Source of the DNA: Sandaracinaceae bacterium
GTDB lineage: Bacteria; Myxococcota_A; Polyangia; Polyangiales; Sandaracinaceae
NCBI GenBank assembly: GCA_020633195.1
Contig: JACKEC010000014.1
Location: 744,001 to 808,000, forward strand
DNA: 64,000 nt
Direction of reading: 5' to 3'
In this document: piece by piece, positions 1 to 9,266 of the stretch
How the letters are laid out: each line of letters starts with the position of its first letter
How positions within the stretch are numbered: the stretch's first letter is position 1
Notes under the pieces: model-generated
The model's database searches: none
What the model was told of the DNA's origin: nothing
What the model saw: the letters and a program-made list of their open reading frames with translations, nothing else
Position numbers and translations under genes: made by a program

Positions 1-1
1 C

Positions 2-325
2 GAGGAGGCCACCCTCGTGGCGCCCGACGGGAGCGAGCACCCGGTCCCCGTGGTCGACGGGCGCGCGGTCGCGTCGGGGCTCCGCGCCGGCTTCTATCAC
101 CTGCGGACGGGAGACACCGAGGAGGTGTTCGCCGCCAACCTCGGGCCGAGCGACGAGGCGATCCTCACGCCCGCCGAGGTGCTCGAGATCGGCGGCGCGC
201 CGGCCGAGGCGCCCGAGCGGGGCACGCCGGGCGTGCGCACCGAGATCTGGATGCTGATGGTGCTCGCGGTCCTCGCGCTGCTCCTCGTCGAGTGGTTCAC
301 CTACCACCGGAGGCTGACGGTATGA
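2..325 (+). CDS. vWA/BatA-type membrane protein, C-terminal end only (5' part outside window)
   Basis: Only the last 107 residues are present and the reading frame is open at the left edge. The visible part is a beta-rich stretch (FYHLRTGD, FAANLGP) followed by one membrane helix (about visible residues 80-98, MLMVLAVLALLLVEW) and a short basic tail ending YHRRLTV. This end is typical of BatA-like vWA proteins that sit beside MoxR ATPases; the vWA domain itself would lie upstream. The stop overlaps the ATG of the next gene (ATGA at 322-325), so the two are co-translated. The family call rests on the C-terminal pattern and the neighbour, so the exact product is uncertain. Confidence 0.6.
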   Translation, partial: EEATLVAPDGSEHPVPVVDGRAVASGLRAGFYHLRTGDTEEVFAANLGPSDEAILTPAEVLEIGGAPAEAPERGTPGVRTEIWMLMVLAVLALLLVEWFTYHRRLTV

Positions 326-3054
326 GGCGGCGCGCGCTCTGGCTCGCGCTCGCGGTCGGCGCGGGGGTCGCGCTCGGGCTGGCCGCGGTCCGCTACGCGA
401 CCGGCGCCCCGACCTTCGAGTACGGGGGCGAGACCTACGAGCTCCTCGCGCCCGCGGCGGTCGGCCTCGTCGGCGTCACGCCGCTCCTGTTCTTCGCGCT
501 GTCGCTGTCGCTCGCGGATCTCCCGCTCGCGCAGCGCTGGCTCGGCGCGCTCCTGCGCGCGCTCTTGATCGCGTGCCTCGCGCTCGCGCTCGCCCGGCTC
601 GCCCGGTCGACCGACGTCACGCGGATCGCGACGGTGTTCCTCGTCGACGTCTCGGAGTCGGTGACGGACGCGTCGCTCGAACAGGCGCGCGCGCGCGTGC
701 AGGAGGCGTGGGAGGCGCGCGGCGAGGACACGGTCCGCCTGGTCACCTTCGCGAGCGACGCGCACGTGGTCGCGATCGACGACGAGGAGGGCGTCCCGGC
801 GCTGACGCGGCACGAGGGCGACGGAGGCGCGGGCACCGATCCGTCGGCCGCGCTCCAGCTCGCGTACGGGCTCTTCCCGCCGGGGCACCTGCGCCGCGCG
901 GTCGTGCTCTCGGACGGAGGCCAGACGCGCGGTGACCTCCTCGCCGAGGCGGCGCGCGCCGCCGAGATGGGCGTGCGCCTCTACGCCGCGCCCTACGCCG
1001 AGGGCGCGCCGCCCGAGGTCGCCGTCACGGACCTGTCGCTGCCCGAGCGCATCGACGTCGGCCAGCCCTTCCCCGTCCGCGCGCACGTCTACTCGACGAC
1101 CGCGACGACCGCGCGCGTGCGCCTCTATCAAGGCGACACGCTCAACGGGCTCGACGCGGTGCGCGACGTGGAGCTGGCGCCGGGCGACAACCTCGTCGAG
1201 ATGCGCTCCGTCGTGCGGGTCGCCGGACCCGTGACCTACGCGCTCCAGGCCGAGCCCTCGGGCGAGGACCGCTTCGCCGACAACGATCGCTTCTCGACCA
1301 CCGTCGTGGTGCCCGGTCGCCCGACCGTCCTCTACGTCGAGGGCACGCCCGGCCGCGCGACCTACCTCGCCGCCGCGCTCGGCGCCGGCGACTACGAGGT
1401 CGACGTCCGCAGCCCGCGCGCGATCCCGACGTCGCTCTCAGAGCTCGAGCGCTTCGACTTCTTCATCCTCAGCGACGTGCCCGCCGATCAGGTGAGCCTC
1501 ACGCAGCAGGACGTCATCGAGCGCTACGTCCGTGACCTCGGCGGCGGGTTCCTCATGGCGGGCGGCGAGAGCAGCTTCGGGCTCGGCGGATGGCAGGGCA
1601 CGCGCATCGAGCGGATGCTCCCCGTGCACATGGACTCCGAGCGGAGGCGCGATCAGCCCTCGCTCGCGATCGCGCTCGTCATCGACAAGAGCGGCTCGAT
1701 GAACGGCGAGAGCATGGAGCTCGCGAAGGAGGCGGCCATCGCCACCGCCGAGATGCTCTCGCCCGACGACTACATCAGCGTGGTCGGCTTCGACTCGCAG
1801 CCGACCCGCGTCGTGCGGATGCAGAGCGCGCGCAACCGGCTCGGGATCGTGCGCGACATCGGCCGCCTCACCGCGCGCGGCGGCACCGCGATCTTCCCCG
1901 CGCTCGACATGGCCTACCAGGACCTCGTGGTGACGCGCGCGCGCATCAAGCACGTCATCTTGCTCACCGACGGACAGACCCAGGAGTCCGGTCTGCCCGA
2001 GCTCGCGCAGGTGATGCGCTCCGAGGGGATCACCGTCAGCACCGTCGGCCTCGGCGGCGACGTGAACCGCGCGCTGCTCACGCAGGTCGCGGACGTTGGC
2101 GGCGGGCGCGCCTACTTCACGCAGGACCCGCACAACATCCCGCGCATCTTCATGCGCGAGACGAGCACGGTGTCTCGCAGCAACGTCATCGAGGAGTACT
2201 TCCAGCCGCGCGTGGTCTCCCCCACCGACTTCCTCCGCCGGATGGACATCTCGAGCGCGCCGTTCCTCCACGGCTACGTCGCGACGCGGATGCGCCCGAG
2301 CCCCGCGCAGGCGATCCTCGTCAGCGATCTGGGCGAGCCGATCCTCGCGCGCTGGCGCGTCGGCCTCGGCTGGTCGATGGCGTGGACGAGCGACGTGAAG
2401 AACCGGTGGGCCGTCGACTGGCTCCGGTGGTCGGGGTTCTCGCGCTTCTGGTCCGAGCTCGTGCGCGAGCACATGCGGCAGCGCCGCCGCCAGACGCTCG
2501 ACATGACGGCCGAGGTGACCGACGGCGAGGCGCGCGTGGTGGTCGACGCGATCGGCGTGGACGACGAGTTCCTCGACGGCCTGGAGTCGACGCTGCACGT
2601 CGAGGGGCCGATGGGTCGCCGCGCGGCGGACGCGACCGAGCCGCTCGATCTCGATCTCCCGCTGCGTCAGACGGCGCCCGGTCGGTACGAGGCGCGCTTC
2701 GATCTTCCGCGCTTCGGATCGTTCGTGCTCACCGCGGAGCATCACCGCGAGGGTCGGACGATCGCCGAGAGCCACGCGCAGCTCGTCAACCCGTACCCCC
2801 GCGAGTACATGACGCTCGAGCCCGACGTGGAGCTGCTCGCGCGCGCCGCGCGGCTCACCGGCGGCGGGAACGATCCCACGCCCGCGCAGCTCTTCGATCC
2901 CGGCGACGAGCACATCCGACATCACGAAGAGCTCTGGCCGAAGCTGCTCTTCTGCGCGCTCTTCCTCTTCGTGCTCGACCTCGCGTTCCGCCGCGTGCGC
3001 CTGTTCGATCGCAAGTTTCGTAGCGCCCCTTCGGCGCGCGATCGACGGCGCTGA
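322..3054 (+). CDS. Double vWA / GATase-like membrane protein
   Basis: 910 residues. Three hydrophobic segments lie in the first 100 residues. A first vWA domain follows with an acceptable MIDAS (DVSES, about residues 107-111), then a beta-sandwich region, a class-I glutamine-amidotransferase-like fold (VLYVEG, then FLMAGGESSFG) without an obvious catalytic Cys, a second vWA with a full MIDAS (DKSGSM, about 455-460), and one C-terminal membrane helix (LLFCALFLFVLDLAF). Such proteins occur in MoxR/DUF58/BatA clusters and are thought to be metal-binding scaffolds on the periplasmic side. The start is the ATG overlapping the upstream stop. An in-frame GTG at 292 would give a longer overlap and was not used. 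Molecular function is unproven. Confidence 0.75.
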   Translation: MRRRALWLALAVGAGVALGLAAVRYATGAPTFEYGGETYELLAPAAVGLVGVTPLLFFALSLSLADLPLAQRWLGALLRALLIACLALALARLARSTDVTRIATVFLVDVSESVTDASLEQARARVQEAWEARGEDTVRLVTFASDAHVVAIDDEEGVPALTRHEGDGGAGTDPSAALQLAYGLFPPGHLRRAVVLSDGGQTRGDLLAEAARAAEMGVRLYAAPYAEGAPPEVAVTDLSLPERIDVGQPFPVRAHVYSTTATTARVRLYQGDTLNGLDAVRDVELAPGDNLVEMRSVVRVAGPVTYALQAEPSGEDRFADNDRFSTTVVVPGRPTVLYVEGTPGRATYLAAALGAGDYEVDVRSPRAIPTSLSELERFDFFILSDVPADQVSLTQQDVIERYVRDLGGGFLMAGGESSFGLGGWQGTRIERMLPVHMDSERRRDQPSLAIALVIDKSGSMNGESMELAKEAAIATAEMLSPDDYISVVGFDSQPTRVVRMQSARNRLGIVRDIGRLTARGGTAIFPALDMAYQDLVVTRARIKHVILLTDGQTQESGLPELAQVMRSEGITVSTVGLGGDVNRALLTQVADVGGGRAYFTQDPHNIPRIFMRETSTVSRSNVIEEYFQPRVVSPTDFLRRMDISSAPFLHGYVATRMRPSPAQAILVSDLGEPILARWRVGLGWSMAWTSDVKNRWAVDWLRWSGFSRFWSELVREHMRQRRRQTLDMTAEVTDGEARVVVDAIGVDDEFLDGLESTLHVEGPMGRRAADATEPLDLDLPLRQTAPGRYEARFDLPRFGSFVLTAEHHREGRTIAESHAQLVNPYPREYMTLEPDVELLARAARLTGGGNDPTPAQLFDPGDEHIRHHEELWPKLLFCALFLFVLDLAFRRVRLFDRKFRSAPSARDRRR

Positions 3055-3210
3055 TCCACGCATCACGTTCGTCGCTTGACTGCGAAGACGAGCCGCCTCA
3101 ATTTCGCGCTCCTCTTTGTTCGACGTCGATCGCTTTTCCAGCTGCGCACCTGTCGAATTCCCTTACTCTGATCACGCGCCGCACGGCGCACTCGAACCAC
3201 GGAGCGACTC

Positions 3211-3627
3211 ATGGCTGCAAGTTCCGCCGGGAAGATCCCGGACCCCGATACCGACGAGGAGCCGCTCAGCAGCGGCGAGCTCGCCGAGCTGCGGGCGTTG
3301 CTCGAAGCCAAGCGCGTCGCCTTGGTCAAGGCCGCCCAAGAATCGCTCGAGCAGGACATGATGCTCGACACCAACGAGATGCCCGACGAGGTCGACCTGG
3401 CCTCGACGGAGTACATCCAGTCGTTCGCGCTTCGCCTCCGCGGACGCGAGCGTCACTTCCTCGACAAGATCGACGTCGCCATCCAGAAGATCGAGGACGG
3501 CGTGTTCGGCACCTGCGAGGAGTGCGAAGAGGAGATCGGCCGCAAGCGCCTTGCTGCGCGGCCCGAAACGACCCTCTGCATCCGGTGCAAGGAAGACCAG
3601 GAGCGCGAGGAGCGCGACTTCCGCTGA
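3211..3627 (+). CDS. DksA/TraR-family zinc-finger protein
   Basis: 138 residues. An N-terminal helical region is followed by an acidic DEVDLAS segment, which corresponds to the DxxDxA tip of DksA-type proteins. The C-terminal zinc finger has four cysteines (C102, C105, C123, C126). Family members enter the RNA polymerase secondary channel and act with ppGpp on rRNA and stress promoters. The ATG has GGAG about 9 nt upstream. A TTGACT at 3076-3081 with TCAATT 16 bp downstream is a possible promoter, though the -10 is weak. It stands alone between the vWA pair and a thioredoxin gene. Whether it is the main DksA or a paralogue cannot be told here. Confidence 0.88.
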   Translation: MAASSAGKIPDPDTDEEPLSSGELAELRALLEAKRVALVKAAQESLEQDMMLDTNEMPDEVDLASTEYIQSFALRLRGRERHFLDKIDVAIQKIEDGVFGTCEECEEEIGRKRLAARPETTLCIRCKEDQEREERDFR

Positions 3628-3653
3628 GCCCGCCGCGGCCCTAGAGTGGTCGC

Positions 3654-3995
3654 GTGGCGGTCGAGCAGCTCACCGACGACGACTATCGGCGCAAGCTCGA
3701 TCGAGCGCCGATGGCCGTCGTCGATTTCTATGCTGCGTGGTGTGGGAACTGCGTGATCTTCAGCCGCCGGTTCACCGAGCTGAGCGAGGAGTACCCCCAC
3801 ATCCAGTTCTTCGTGTGCGACGGAGATCGGTCGCCCGCGTTCCGCGGCACGGTGGACATCGAGGACGTCCCGTACTTCGGCCTCTACCGAGACGGCGTCC
3901 TCGTCGACGGCTTCTCGACGAGCCGCGAGGAGGCGTTCCGACGACGCCTCGAGGCGTGCTTCGGACGCTGCCTCGGCGACGTCCCGATCCACTGA
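3654..3995 (+). CDS. Thioredoxin-family protein
   Basis: 113 residues covering one thioredoxin fold. The redox motif is WCGNC (C30, C33) after VVDFYAAW, and the cis-proline lies in DVPYFGLY. The dipeptide between the cysteines is Gly-Asn, not the Gly-Pro of classical thioredoxin, which usually shifts the redox potential. There is no signal peptide, so it is probably cytoplasmic. The GTG start has no Shine-Dalgarno, but a TAGAGT box ends 6 nt before it, fitting a leaderless message. It lies 26 bp after the DksA-type gene. Confidence 0.85.
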   Translation: MAVEQLTDDDYRRKLDRAPMAVVDFYAAWCGNCVIFSRRFTELSEEYPHIQFFVCDGDRSPAFRGTVDIEDVPYFGLYRDGVLVDGFSTSREEAFRRRLEACFGRCLGDVPIH

Positions 3996-4038
3996 GCTGG
4001 CGTCGGCGCCCGGCCGCTCGTGCGGCGCGCCTCGGGAC

Positions 4039-4052
4039 GCAAGCATGCTTGC
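4039..4052. repeat. 14-bp perfect palindrome between convergent genes
   Basis: GCAAGCATGCTTGC reads the same on both strands. It lies in the 129-bp gap between the convergent thioredoxin and histidine kinase genes. There is no T-tract, so it is not a convincing terminator. It could be a protein-binding site. I see nothing else firm in this gap. Confidence 0.4.
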
Positions 4053-4124
4053 ATTCCACAACCACCATTCGGGGCCCCCGGAGGCCCGGATCGCCGCCGA
4101 TTGATCGATCGGCCCCCGGGGCGC

Positions 4125-5939
4125 TCAGGCGACCGCGGGGTGCACGCCGGACTCGCCGGGCGTCTGCGGCAGCACGATGGTGAAGACCGTCTCGCCCGGC
4201 TTGCTGTCCACCCGAATCGAGCCCTCGTGGTCGTCGACGACCTTGCGCACGATGGCGAGGCCGAGGCCGGTGCCGCCCGCCTTGCCGTGGGTGATGAACG
4301 AGTCGAAGAGCGCGTGGCGGATGGCCTCCGGCACGCCGGGCCCGTCGTCCTTGAAGACGAGCACGATGGCGCCGTCCTCCTGACGGTCGACGGTGATCTC
4401 GAAGTGGCCGCCCTTGGTGCCGATGGCCTCGGCCGCGTTGCGCGCGAGGTTGTGCACCGCGCGCTGGATCTTGTGCTCGTCGAACCGGGCGACGCCGCGG
4501 TCGCGCAGGTCGAGCTTGATCTCGACGTTGCGCCCCTCGAGCTCGCGCTCGAGCTGCTCCTTGAGCTCGGAGAAGAAGCGGTGCAGGTAGACCTTCCGCA
4601 TCCAGACGGACCGGTCGCCGCGCGCGAACGCGATGGTCTCGCGGGTCATCGCGTTGATGAGCTCGACCTGACGCAGCACCGACTGGCTGAGCCGCGCCCG
4701 CTCGTCGTCGTCCTCCTCGCCGGCGAGGAGCTGCACGTAGCCGCTGATGATCGTCATCGGCGTCTTGAGGTCGTGGAGCACGCTGCTCAGGAGCTGACCG
4801 ATCGTGCTGAGGCGCTCCTGCTTGCCCTTGCGGTCGCGCGCCTCGGCGAGGCTGATGGCGGTCGAGATGTGGTTGGCGATCAAGGTCGCGGTGCGCACGT
4901 CCTCGTCGTTGAACGCGGTCTGCCCCTCGTGCTTGTTGAGGAGCTCGAGCGCGCCGACGCCGTCCTCCCAGGCGAGCGGGACGGCGAGCACCGAGCGCGG
5001 GTGGTAGCCGACCCGGTCGGCGATGTCGCGGGCGTGGCGGTCGTCGGCGTCCACGTCGTTGACCACCTGCGCGCGCCCGTGCCGGACCACCCAGCCGCTG
5101 ATCCCGCTGCCCTTGGGGATCACCTGTCGCTTCACCTTCTCCGGGTGACCGCCGACCGCCGACCGGAACGCGAGGCCGCCGTTCGGCTCCTCGATGAGGA
5201 TCGCGCCGGCCTCCGCCTCGATGGCGCGCACCGCGCGGGCGAGCACCCCCTCGAGCAGGTCGTCGAGCTCGGTCGCGCTCGCCGAGACCTGCGCGATCTC
5301 GAAGAGCACGTCGAGCTCGGACACGCGCCGCTCGAGCTGCTCCTTGATCTCGAGGAGCTCCATGTTCTTGTTGATGACCGAGATGAAGAGCTTGCCGTTC
5401 TCGATCGAGACCGCCGCCTGCGTGGCGAGCGCGGTGAGCAGCTGCTCGTCCTCGGGCGTGAAGAACGTCGTGCGCTTGTTCAGCACCTGCACGACCCCGA
5501 GCGTGCGGCCGTGGCGGTTCTTCATCGGGACGCAGAGCGTGGAGCGCGTGCGGTAGCCGGTGCGGCGGTCCCACTCCGCGTCGAAGCGGACGTCCTGGTA
5601 CGCGTCCTTGATGTTGAGCATCTCGCCGCTCTTGGCGACCCACCCCGCGAGGCCCTCGCCGACGGTGAGCCGGATCTCGGCGCGCCCCTGCCCCTCGGCG
5701 ACGCGCGACACGAGGTGTCCGCCCTCGTCGTCGAGGAGGTAGATGGTGGAGCGCTCCGCGTCGATGACCTCGGTGATGCGGCTCGCGACGAGCGCGAGGA
5801 GCTCGTCGAGGTCGAGCGTCGACCCGAGCGCCGCGCTGATGTCCGAGAGCGCGCGGGTCTTGGCCTGCTCGCGCGCGAGGTCCCGCTCGAGCCGCGCGAT
5901 GCGGACTTCGACCGAGACGGCGTCGTCGGGGCGGGCCAT
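4125..5939 (-). CDS. Soluble histidine kinase with two GAF domains
   Basis: 604 residues. A short coiled coil at the N terminus is followed by two GAF sensor domains (about 35-185 and 215-365), a HisKA dimerisation helix with phospho-acceptor H389 (HDLKTP), and an HATPase domain with N box (NLARNAAEAI), G1 (DDGPGVP) and G2 (GTGLGLAI). No membrane segment or receiver domain is present, so it should be a cytosolic sensor of a small ligand or redox signal that phosphorylates a partner encoded elsewhere. No response regulator gene is adjacent. It is divergent from the glycosyltransferase gene with only 23 bp between start codons. Confidence 0.92.
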   Translation of the reverse strand: MARPDDAVSVEVRIARLERDLAREQAKTRALSDISAALGSTLDLDELLALVASRITEVIDAERSTIYLLDDEGGHLVSRVAEGQGRAEIRLTVGEGLAGWVAKSGEMLNIKDAYQDVRFDAEWDRRTGYRTRSTLCVPMKNRHGRTLGVVQVLNKRTTFFTPEDEQLLTALATQAAVSIENGKLFISVINKNMELLEIKEQLERRVSELDVLFEIAQVSASATELDDLLEGVLARAVRAIEAEAGAILIEEPNGGLAFRSAVGGHPEKVKRQVIPKGSGISGWVVRHGRAQVVNDVDADDRHARDIADRVGYHPRSVLAVPLAWEDGVGALELLNKHEGQTAFNDEDVRTATLIANHISTAISLAEARDRKGKQERLSTIGQLLSSVLHDLKTPMTIISGYVQLLAGEEDDDERARLSQSVLRQVELINAMTRETIAFARGDRSVWMRKVYLHRFFSELKEQLERELEGRNVEIKLDLRDRGVARFDEHKIQRAVHNLARNAAEAIGTKGGHFEITVDRQEDGAIVLVFKDDGPGVPEAIRHALFDSFITHGKAGGTGLGLAIVRKVVDDHEGSIRVDSKPGETVFTIVLPQTPGESGVHPAVA

Positions 5940-5962
5940 CGGGATACAGTCTCACGGCCCCC

Positions 5963-7228
5963 ATGCGTGCATCAACGCCGAGAGCGCGAGCCACCTCGCG
6001 CGCGATCCTCGCCGCGTTCGCGGCGGGCCTGCTGCTGCGGGTGCTCGTCGGCCAGGGGCTCTCCCTCGCGCCGAGCTGGGACGGGGTGATCTACGAGCGC
6101 GCCGCGCAGCAGCTCGCGGCGGGCGACGGCTACACGCTCGGGATGTACGACCCCGACTGGCCGTGGGCGCACCTGCCCACGGCGTTCTATCCGCCGGGCT
6201 GGCCGGCGACGCTGTCGGTGCTGAAGCGGCTGCAGGGTCCGCGCGCGCTCGATCTCCTGTTGCAGGCGCTGCTCGGCGCGCTCTGTATCCCGCTCGCCGC
6301 GCGCGTCGCCGGCTCGATCGCGGGTCACGGCCCGGCCCGGCGCGCCGCGTGGCTCGTCGCGCTCTGGCCGGGCGGCTGGCTCACCTGCGCCTCGTGGATG
6401 GGCGAGCCCCTGTTCTCGCTCGCGCTCATGCTCGCGCTGCTCCCGCTGCTGGGGCGCCGAGGGGGAGCGCCGTCGCGACAGACCGCCGCGTCGCTGTTGC
6501 TCGGTCTCACCGCCTACGTCCGGCCGACGGCGCTCGCGATCGCCCCGTTCGCGCTCGCGGCGCGCGCGTGGTCGACGCGACCGCGCGCGGCGCGCGTGAC
6601 GGCGGCGGTCGCGATCACCGCGCTCGCGCTCGTCCCGCTCGCGCCGTGGATGATGCGGAACGCGGATCGGCTCAGCGCCCCCGTCGTGTCGTCGAGCGCG
6701 GGCGCGAACCTCTACGTCGGCACCCTCGGCTCGCGCTTCGCGCGGATCCCCGAGGCCATCGACTGCCCGCGCGGTCCGCGCGAGCTCACCCGCGATCGGT
6801 GCCGCAGGGACCGCGCGCTCGCTCGCATCAGCGCGGACCCGGCGCGCTGGCTCGCGCTGAGCGCCGGCAAGGTCGCGCACACCTTCGGCTACGAGATGGG
6901 CCCCGCGCTGTCGGTGGGCGCGGGCCTCGGGTGGACGCGCCCGGAGCAGCACCTCGCGGTGCAGGTCCTCATCGCGGTGTGCAGCGCCTACTGGCTGGGG
7001 CTGCTCCTCTTCGCGCTGCGAGCGCGCGGTCGCCGCGCGCCGCGCCGCGTGATCTGGGCGAGCGCGCTCGGCGTGGCCGCGTTGCACTTCGTCTTCCTCG
7101 GCGGCGACCGCTACCACCTCCCGCTCGTCCCGCTGTTCGCTGCGCTCGCGGCCGCGGGGCTCTCGCGCGGGCGTCAGATCAGGATGATCGGGGCGCAGGT
7201 CGAGACGCCGGCGCCCACGATCCGATAG
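5963..7228 (+). CDS. Polytopic glycosyltransferase, GT39/ArnT-like (GT-C fold)
   Basis: 421 residues with about nine hydrophobic helices. The first periplasmic loop carries the pattern expected of lipid-linked-sugar GT-C enzymes: an acidic SWDG (about residue 39) and later FYPPGWP. Such enzymes move a sugar from a polyprenyl phosphate carrier to a protein or lipid in the periplasm; the substrate cannot be read here. The ATG is preceded by TACAGT (5945-5950) and no clear Shine-Dalgarno. The last 55 bp overlap the 3' end of the convergent lipoprotein gene, so one of the two C termini may be shorter in practice. Confidence 0.72.
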   Translation: MRASTPRARATSRAILAAFAAGLLLRVLVGQGLSLAPSWDGVIYERAAQQLAAGDGYTLGMYDPDWPWAHLPTAFYPPGWPATLSVLKRLQGPRALDLLLQALLGALCIPLAARVAGSIAGHGPARRAAWLVALWPGGWLTCASWMGEPLFSLALMLALLPLLGRRGGAPSRQTAASLLLGLTAYVRPTALAIAPFALAARAWSTRPRAARVTAAVAITALALVPLAPWMMRNADRLSAPVVSSSAGANLYVGTLGSRFARIPEAIDCPRGPRELTRDRCRRDRALARISADPARWLALSAGKVAHTFGYEMGPALSVGAGLGWTRPEQHLAVQVLIAVCSAYWLGLLLFALRARGRRAPRRVIWASALGVAALHFVFLGGDRYHLPLVPLFAALAAAGLSRGRQIRMIGAQVETPAPTIR

Positions 7229-8112
7229 CCCGACTCGTGCAGCACCTCGAGCACGCTTCCGTCGGCGGGGTCGAGGCGCCAGACGTTCGTCGTCAGATCG
7301 GCGTCGCCCTTGTAGAAGACGTAGAAGCGGCCGCCCCAGAACGCGAAGGCCCAGGCCGTGTCGCCGAGGCCGCTGCCCGAGCTGATCTCGGAGATCGGGA
7401 ACGAGCGCGTCGTCGCCCCGGTGCTCTTGTCGATCTGCCGGACCGACGGCGGGCTCGTGTCAGGGAAGAAGCCCCAGAGCTCGGCGGCCCCCGTGCCCGT
7501 GAGCTCGGGCCAGCCGGGCAGATCCCCGACCGCGCTCAGCGCGAGCGCGTCGTCGACCCGACCGAGCCGCGCGGCGCCGAAGCTGATGTCGAGGAGGCTC
7601 CCGCCCGCGACGAACAGCGTCTCGTCCGCGCTGCCCGCGGCGTCCGAGACGAACCCCATCCCGAAGACGTCGAAGCCGCTCTGCCCGGCGACGAAGGACG
7701 TCGCGGTGCAGCTCACGTCGGTGACCGACACGCGGAAGATGTGCCCGTCCTGGTAGAGCACCCACGCGTTCGCGTCGCGGTCGACGGCCATCGAGAACGG
7801 CGACGAGGACGTCGCGCACGACAGCGTCCCGAGCGGCGTGATCACGTTGGTCGCGGGATCGAAGCGCAGGAACGCGTCGCTCGAGTCGACGAGGTACACG
7901 TACCCCTCGGCGGCGCTGCCGCAGAGCGAGTCCCCCGGCCCTCCGTCCCCGGGCGGCCCCGAGTCGACGAACGGCGAGATCATGTTGGCGTCGACCCCAC
8001 CCCCGCCGCCTCCGTCGCGGAACGTGGGGCGGCTGTCGTCACACCCGACGACGAGGAGACAGGCGACGAGCGAGAGGAGGGTTCGCGACACGGTGAGGAC
8101 AGCGTAGCGCAC
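7174..8112 (-). CDS. Putative lipoprotein with beta-propeller-like repeats
   Basis: 312 residues. The signal peptide ends in the lipobox VVGC, followed by two Asp and a Gly-rich linker. The rest has repeated short strands such as YVYLVDSSDAFLRFDPATN and later RFYVFYKGDADL, each about 45 residues apart, which looks like a periplasmic beta-propeller with no catalytic motif. Asp at +2 after the lipidated Cys would mean inner-membrane retention by the E. coli Lol rule; whether that holds in this organism is unknown. The start is GTG; a second GTG 21 bp downstream also gives a good signal peptide. Confidence 0.6.
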   Translation of the reverse strand: MRYAVLTVSRTLLSLVACLLVVGCDDSRPTFRDGGGGGGVDANMISPFVDSGPPGDGGPGDSLCGSAAEGYVYLVDSSDAFLRFDPATNVITPLGTLSCATSSSPFSMAVDRDANAWVLYQDGHIFRVSVTDVSCTATSFVAGQSGFDVFGMGFVSDAAGSADETLFVAGGSLLDISFGAARLGRVDDALALSAVGDLPGWPELTGTGAAELWGFFPDTSPPSVRQIDKSTGATTRSFPISEISSGSGLGDTAWAFAFWGGRFYVFYKGDADLTTNVWRLDPADGSVLEVLHESGYRIVGAGVSTCAPIILI

Positions 8113-8116
8113 GCGA

Positions 8117-8141
8117 GCGCGAGCCGGCTTCGCCGGTCGCG
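8117..8141. repeat. Copy 1 of a dispersed 25-bp inverted repeat
   Basis: The arms GCGAGCCGGC and GCCGGTCGC surround a short TTC loop. A copy differing at one base occurs at 27249-27273. This copy lies in the short gap upstream of the lipoprotein gene start and downstream of the LysM gene. Confidence 0.5.
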
Positions 8142-8150
8142 TCGTCGGAC

Positions 8151-9266
8151 TCAGTAGCCGGCGCGCATCTCCGCGCGGTCGCCGCGCTCCACCTCGCGCA
8201 CGGCGCGGGTGATCATCAGGGTCGAGGAGTGCGGCCGGACGTGGACGACGCGGCCCTCCGCGATGACCTCGGCCGGGTAGGCCTCGGGCTCGTCCGGCGG
8301 ATCCACGATCGCGCCCTGCTCGCGGGCGCCGCTGTTGAGGCCGTCGCGCCAGCGATCCCCGGCCTCGGTCACGAAGAAGCGGTTCCCCGCGACGACGCCG
8401 TCCTCGGACCCGACGGGCAGGAACACGATTTGCTGATCTCCGTGGAGCTGGATCGGGAGCAGCGTGGCGGCGACGTGGGTCGCGGTGTCTCTGTCGGCGA
8501 CCCGCGGCGGCACCATGTCGAAGCGGCGCGGCACCGGCGCGACGCGGAAGCCGCGCTCGACGGGATCGAGCGCTTCGATGATCGTCGCGCGCGCGGTCCG
8601 GTGATCGGGGTCGTAGGACTCGATGCGGACGGCGCCGAAGATGCGGACGAGCTCGCCCTCCCCGTCGGGCTCGCGCTGCTCCTCGTCGATCTCGCGGAAG
8701 ATCGTGTACTCGCCGCTCGGCGTGCCGTTGAAGTCGTCGTCGAACTCCAGGTAGACCTGGTCGTAGGGCGACAGGAGCATGTGGTCCTCGGGAGAGCCCG
8801 CCACGACGCCGGCCTCGTCGAGCGCCTCGCGATCGAGGTAGCCCATCTGCTCGAGGTTCACGGTGCCCGTCCGGTAGCTGCGGACGGGCGCGACCACGCC
8901 GGGGGTCGAAGGCTCCGTCACCACCTCACCCGGCGGGAGCAGGCGCAGCTGATCGAGCGGGTAGATCCAGTGCGGGTTGGTGACCTCGGGGTTGTACGAC
9001 CACACGCGCGGCCACTCCCACGGGTTGCCGTAGTAGCGCCCCGTGATGTCCCAGAGCGTGTCGCCACGGTGGACCGTGTAGACGTGCGGGATCATCCGAC
9101 GCCGGACGTTGCCAGCGATCCGGATCCCTTCGCGGTTCTGGGCGGCGACCGAGAGGCTCTGCGGCTCCTCCTCGTACACACCGACCTGAGCCGACGCTCG
9201 GGACGCGACCGTCACGGCGCCGCCCGCGAGGGCGAGCGCGATGAACAACGTGCGCCAGGACTTCAC
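8151..9266 (-). CDS. LysM-domain envelope protein
   Basis: 371 residues. A signal peptide (about 1-27, cut after SRASA) precedes a LysM domain (about 62-112: HVYTVHRGDTLWDITGRYYG, then NPEVTNPHWIYPL). LysM binds peptidoglycan. The remaining 240 residues have no domain I recognise but hold several beta-rich units. The GTG start is directly adjacent to the stop of the upstream TPR gene (TGAGTG), so translation is coupled and the two probably form a periplasmic pair. Confidence 0.82.
   Translation of the reverse strand: MKSWRTLFIALALAGGAVTVASRASAQVGVYEEEPQSLSVAAQNREGIRIAGNVRRRMIPHVYTVHRGDTLWDITGRYYGNPWEWPRVWSYNPEVTNPHWIYPLDQLRLLPPGEVVTEPSTPGVVAPVRSYRTGTVNLEQMGYLDREALDEAGVVAGSPEDHMLLSPYDQVYLEFDDDFNGTPSGEYTIFREIDEEQREPDGEGELVRIFGAVRIESYDPDHRTARATIIEALDPVERGFRVAPVPRRFDMVPPRVADRDTATHVAATLLPIQLHGDQQIVFLPVGSEDGVVAGNRFFVTEAGDRWRDGLNSGAREQGAIVDPPDEPEAYPAEVIAEGRVVHVRPHSSTLMITRAVREVERGDRAEMRAGY

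Noticed and set aside
292..321. Upstream GTG start for the double-vWA gene
   Set aside because: The ATG at 322 overlaps the preceding stop as ATGA and gives a proper N terminus.
3772..6089. Long open frames on both strands over the histidine kinase
   Set aside because: They are shadows of the kinase gene; only the 4125-5939 frame has kinase motifs.
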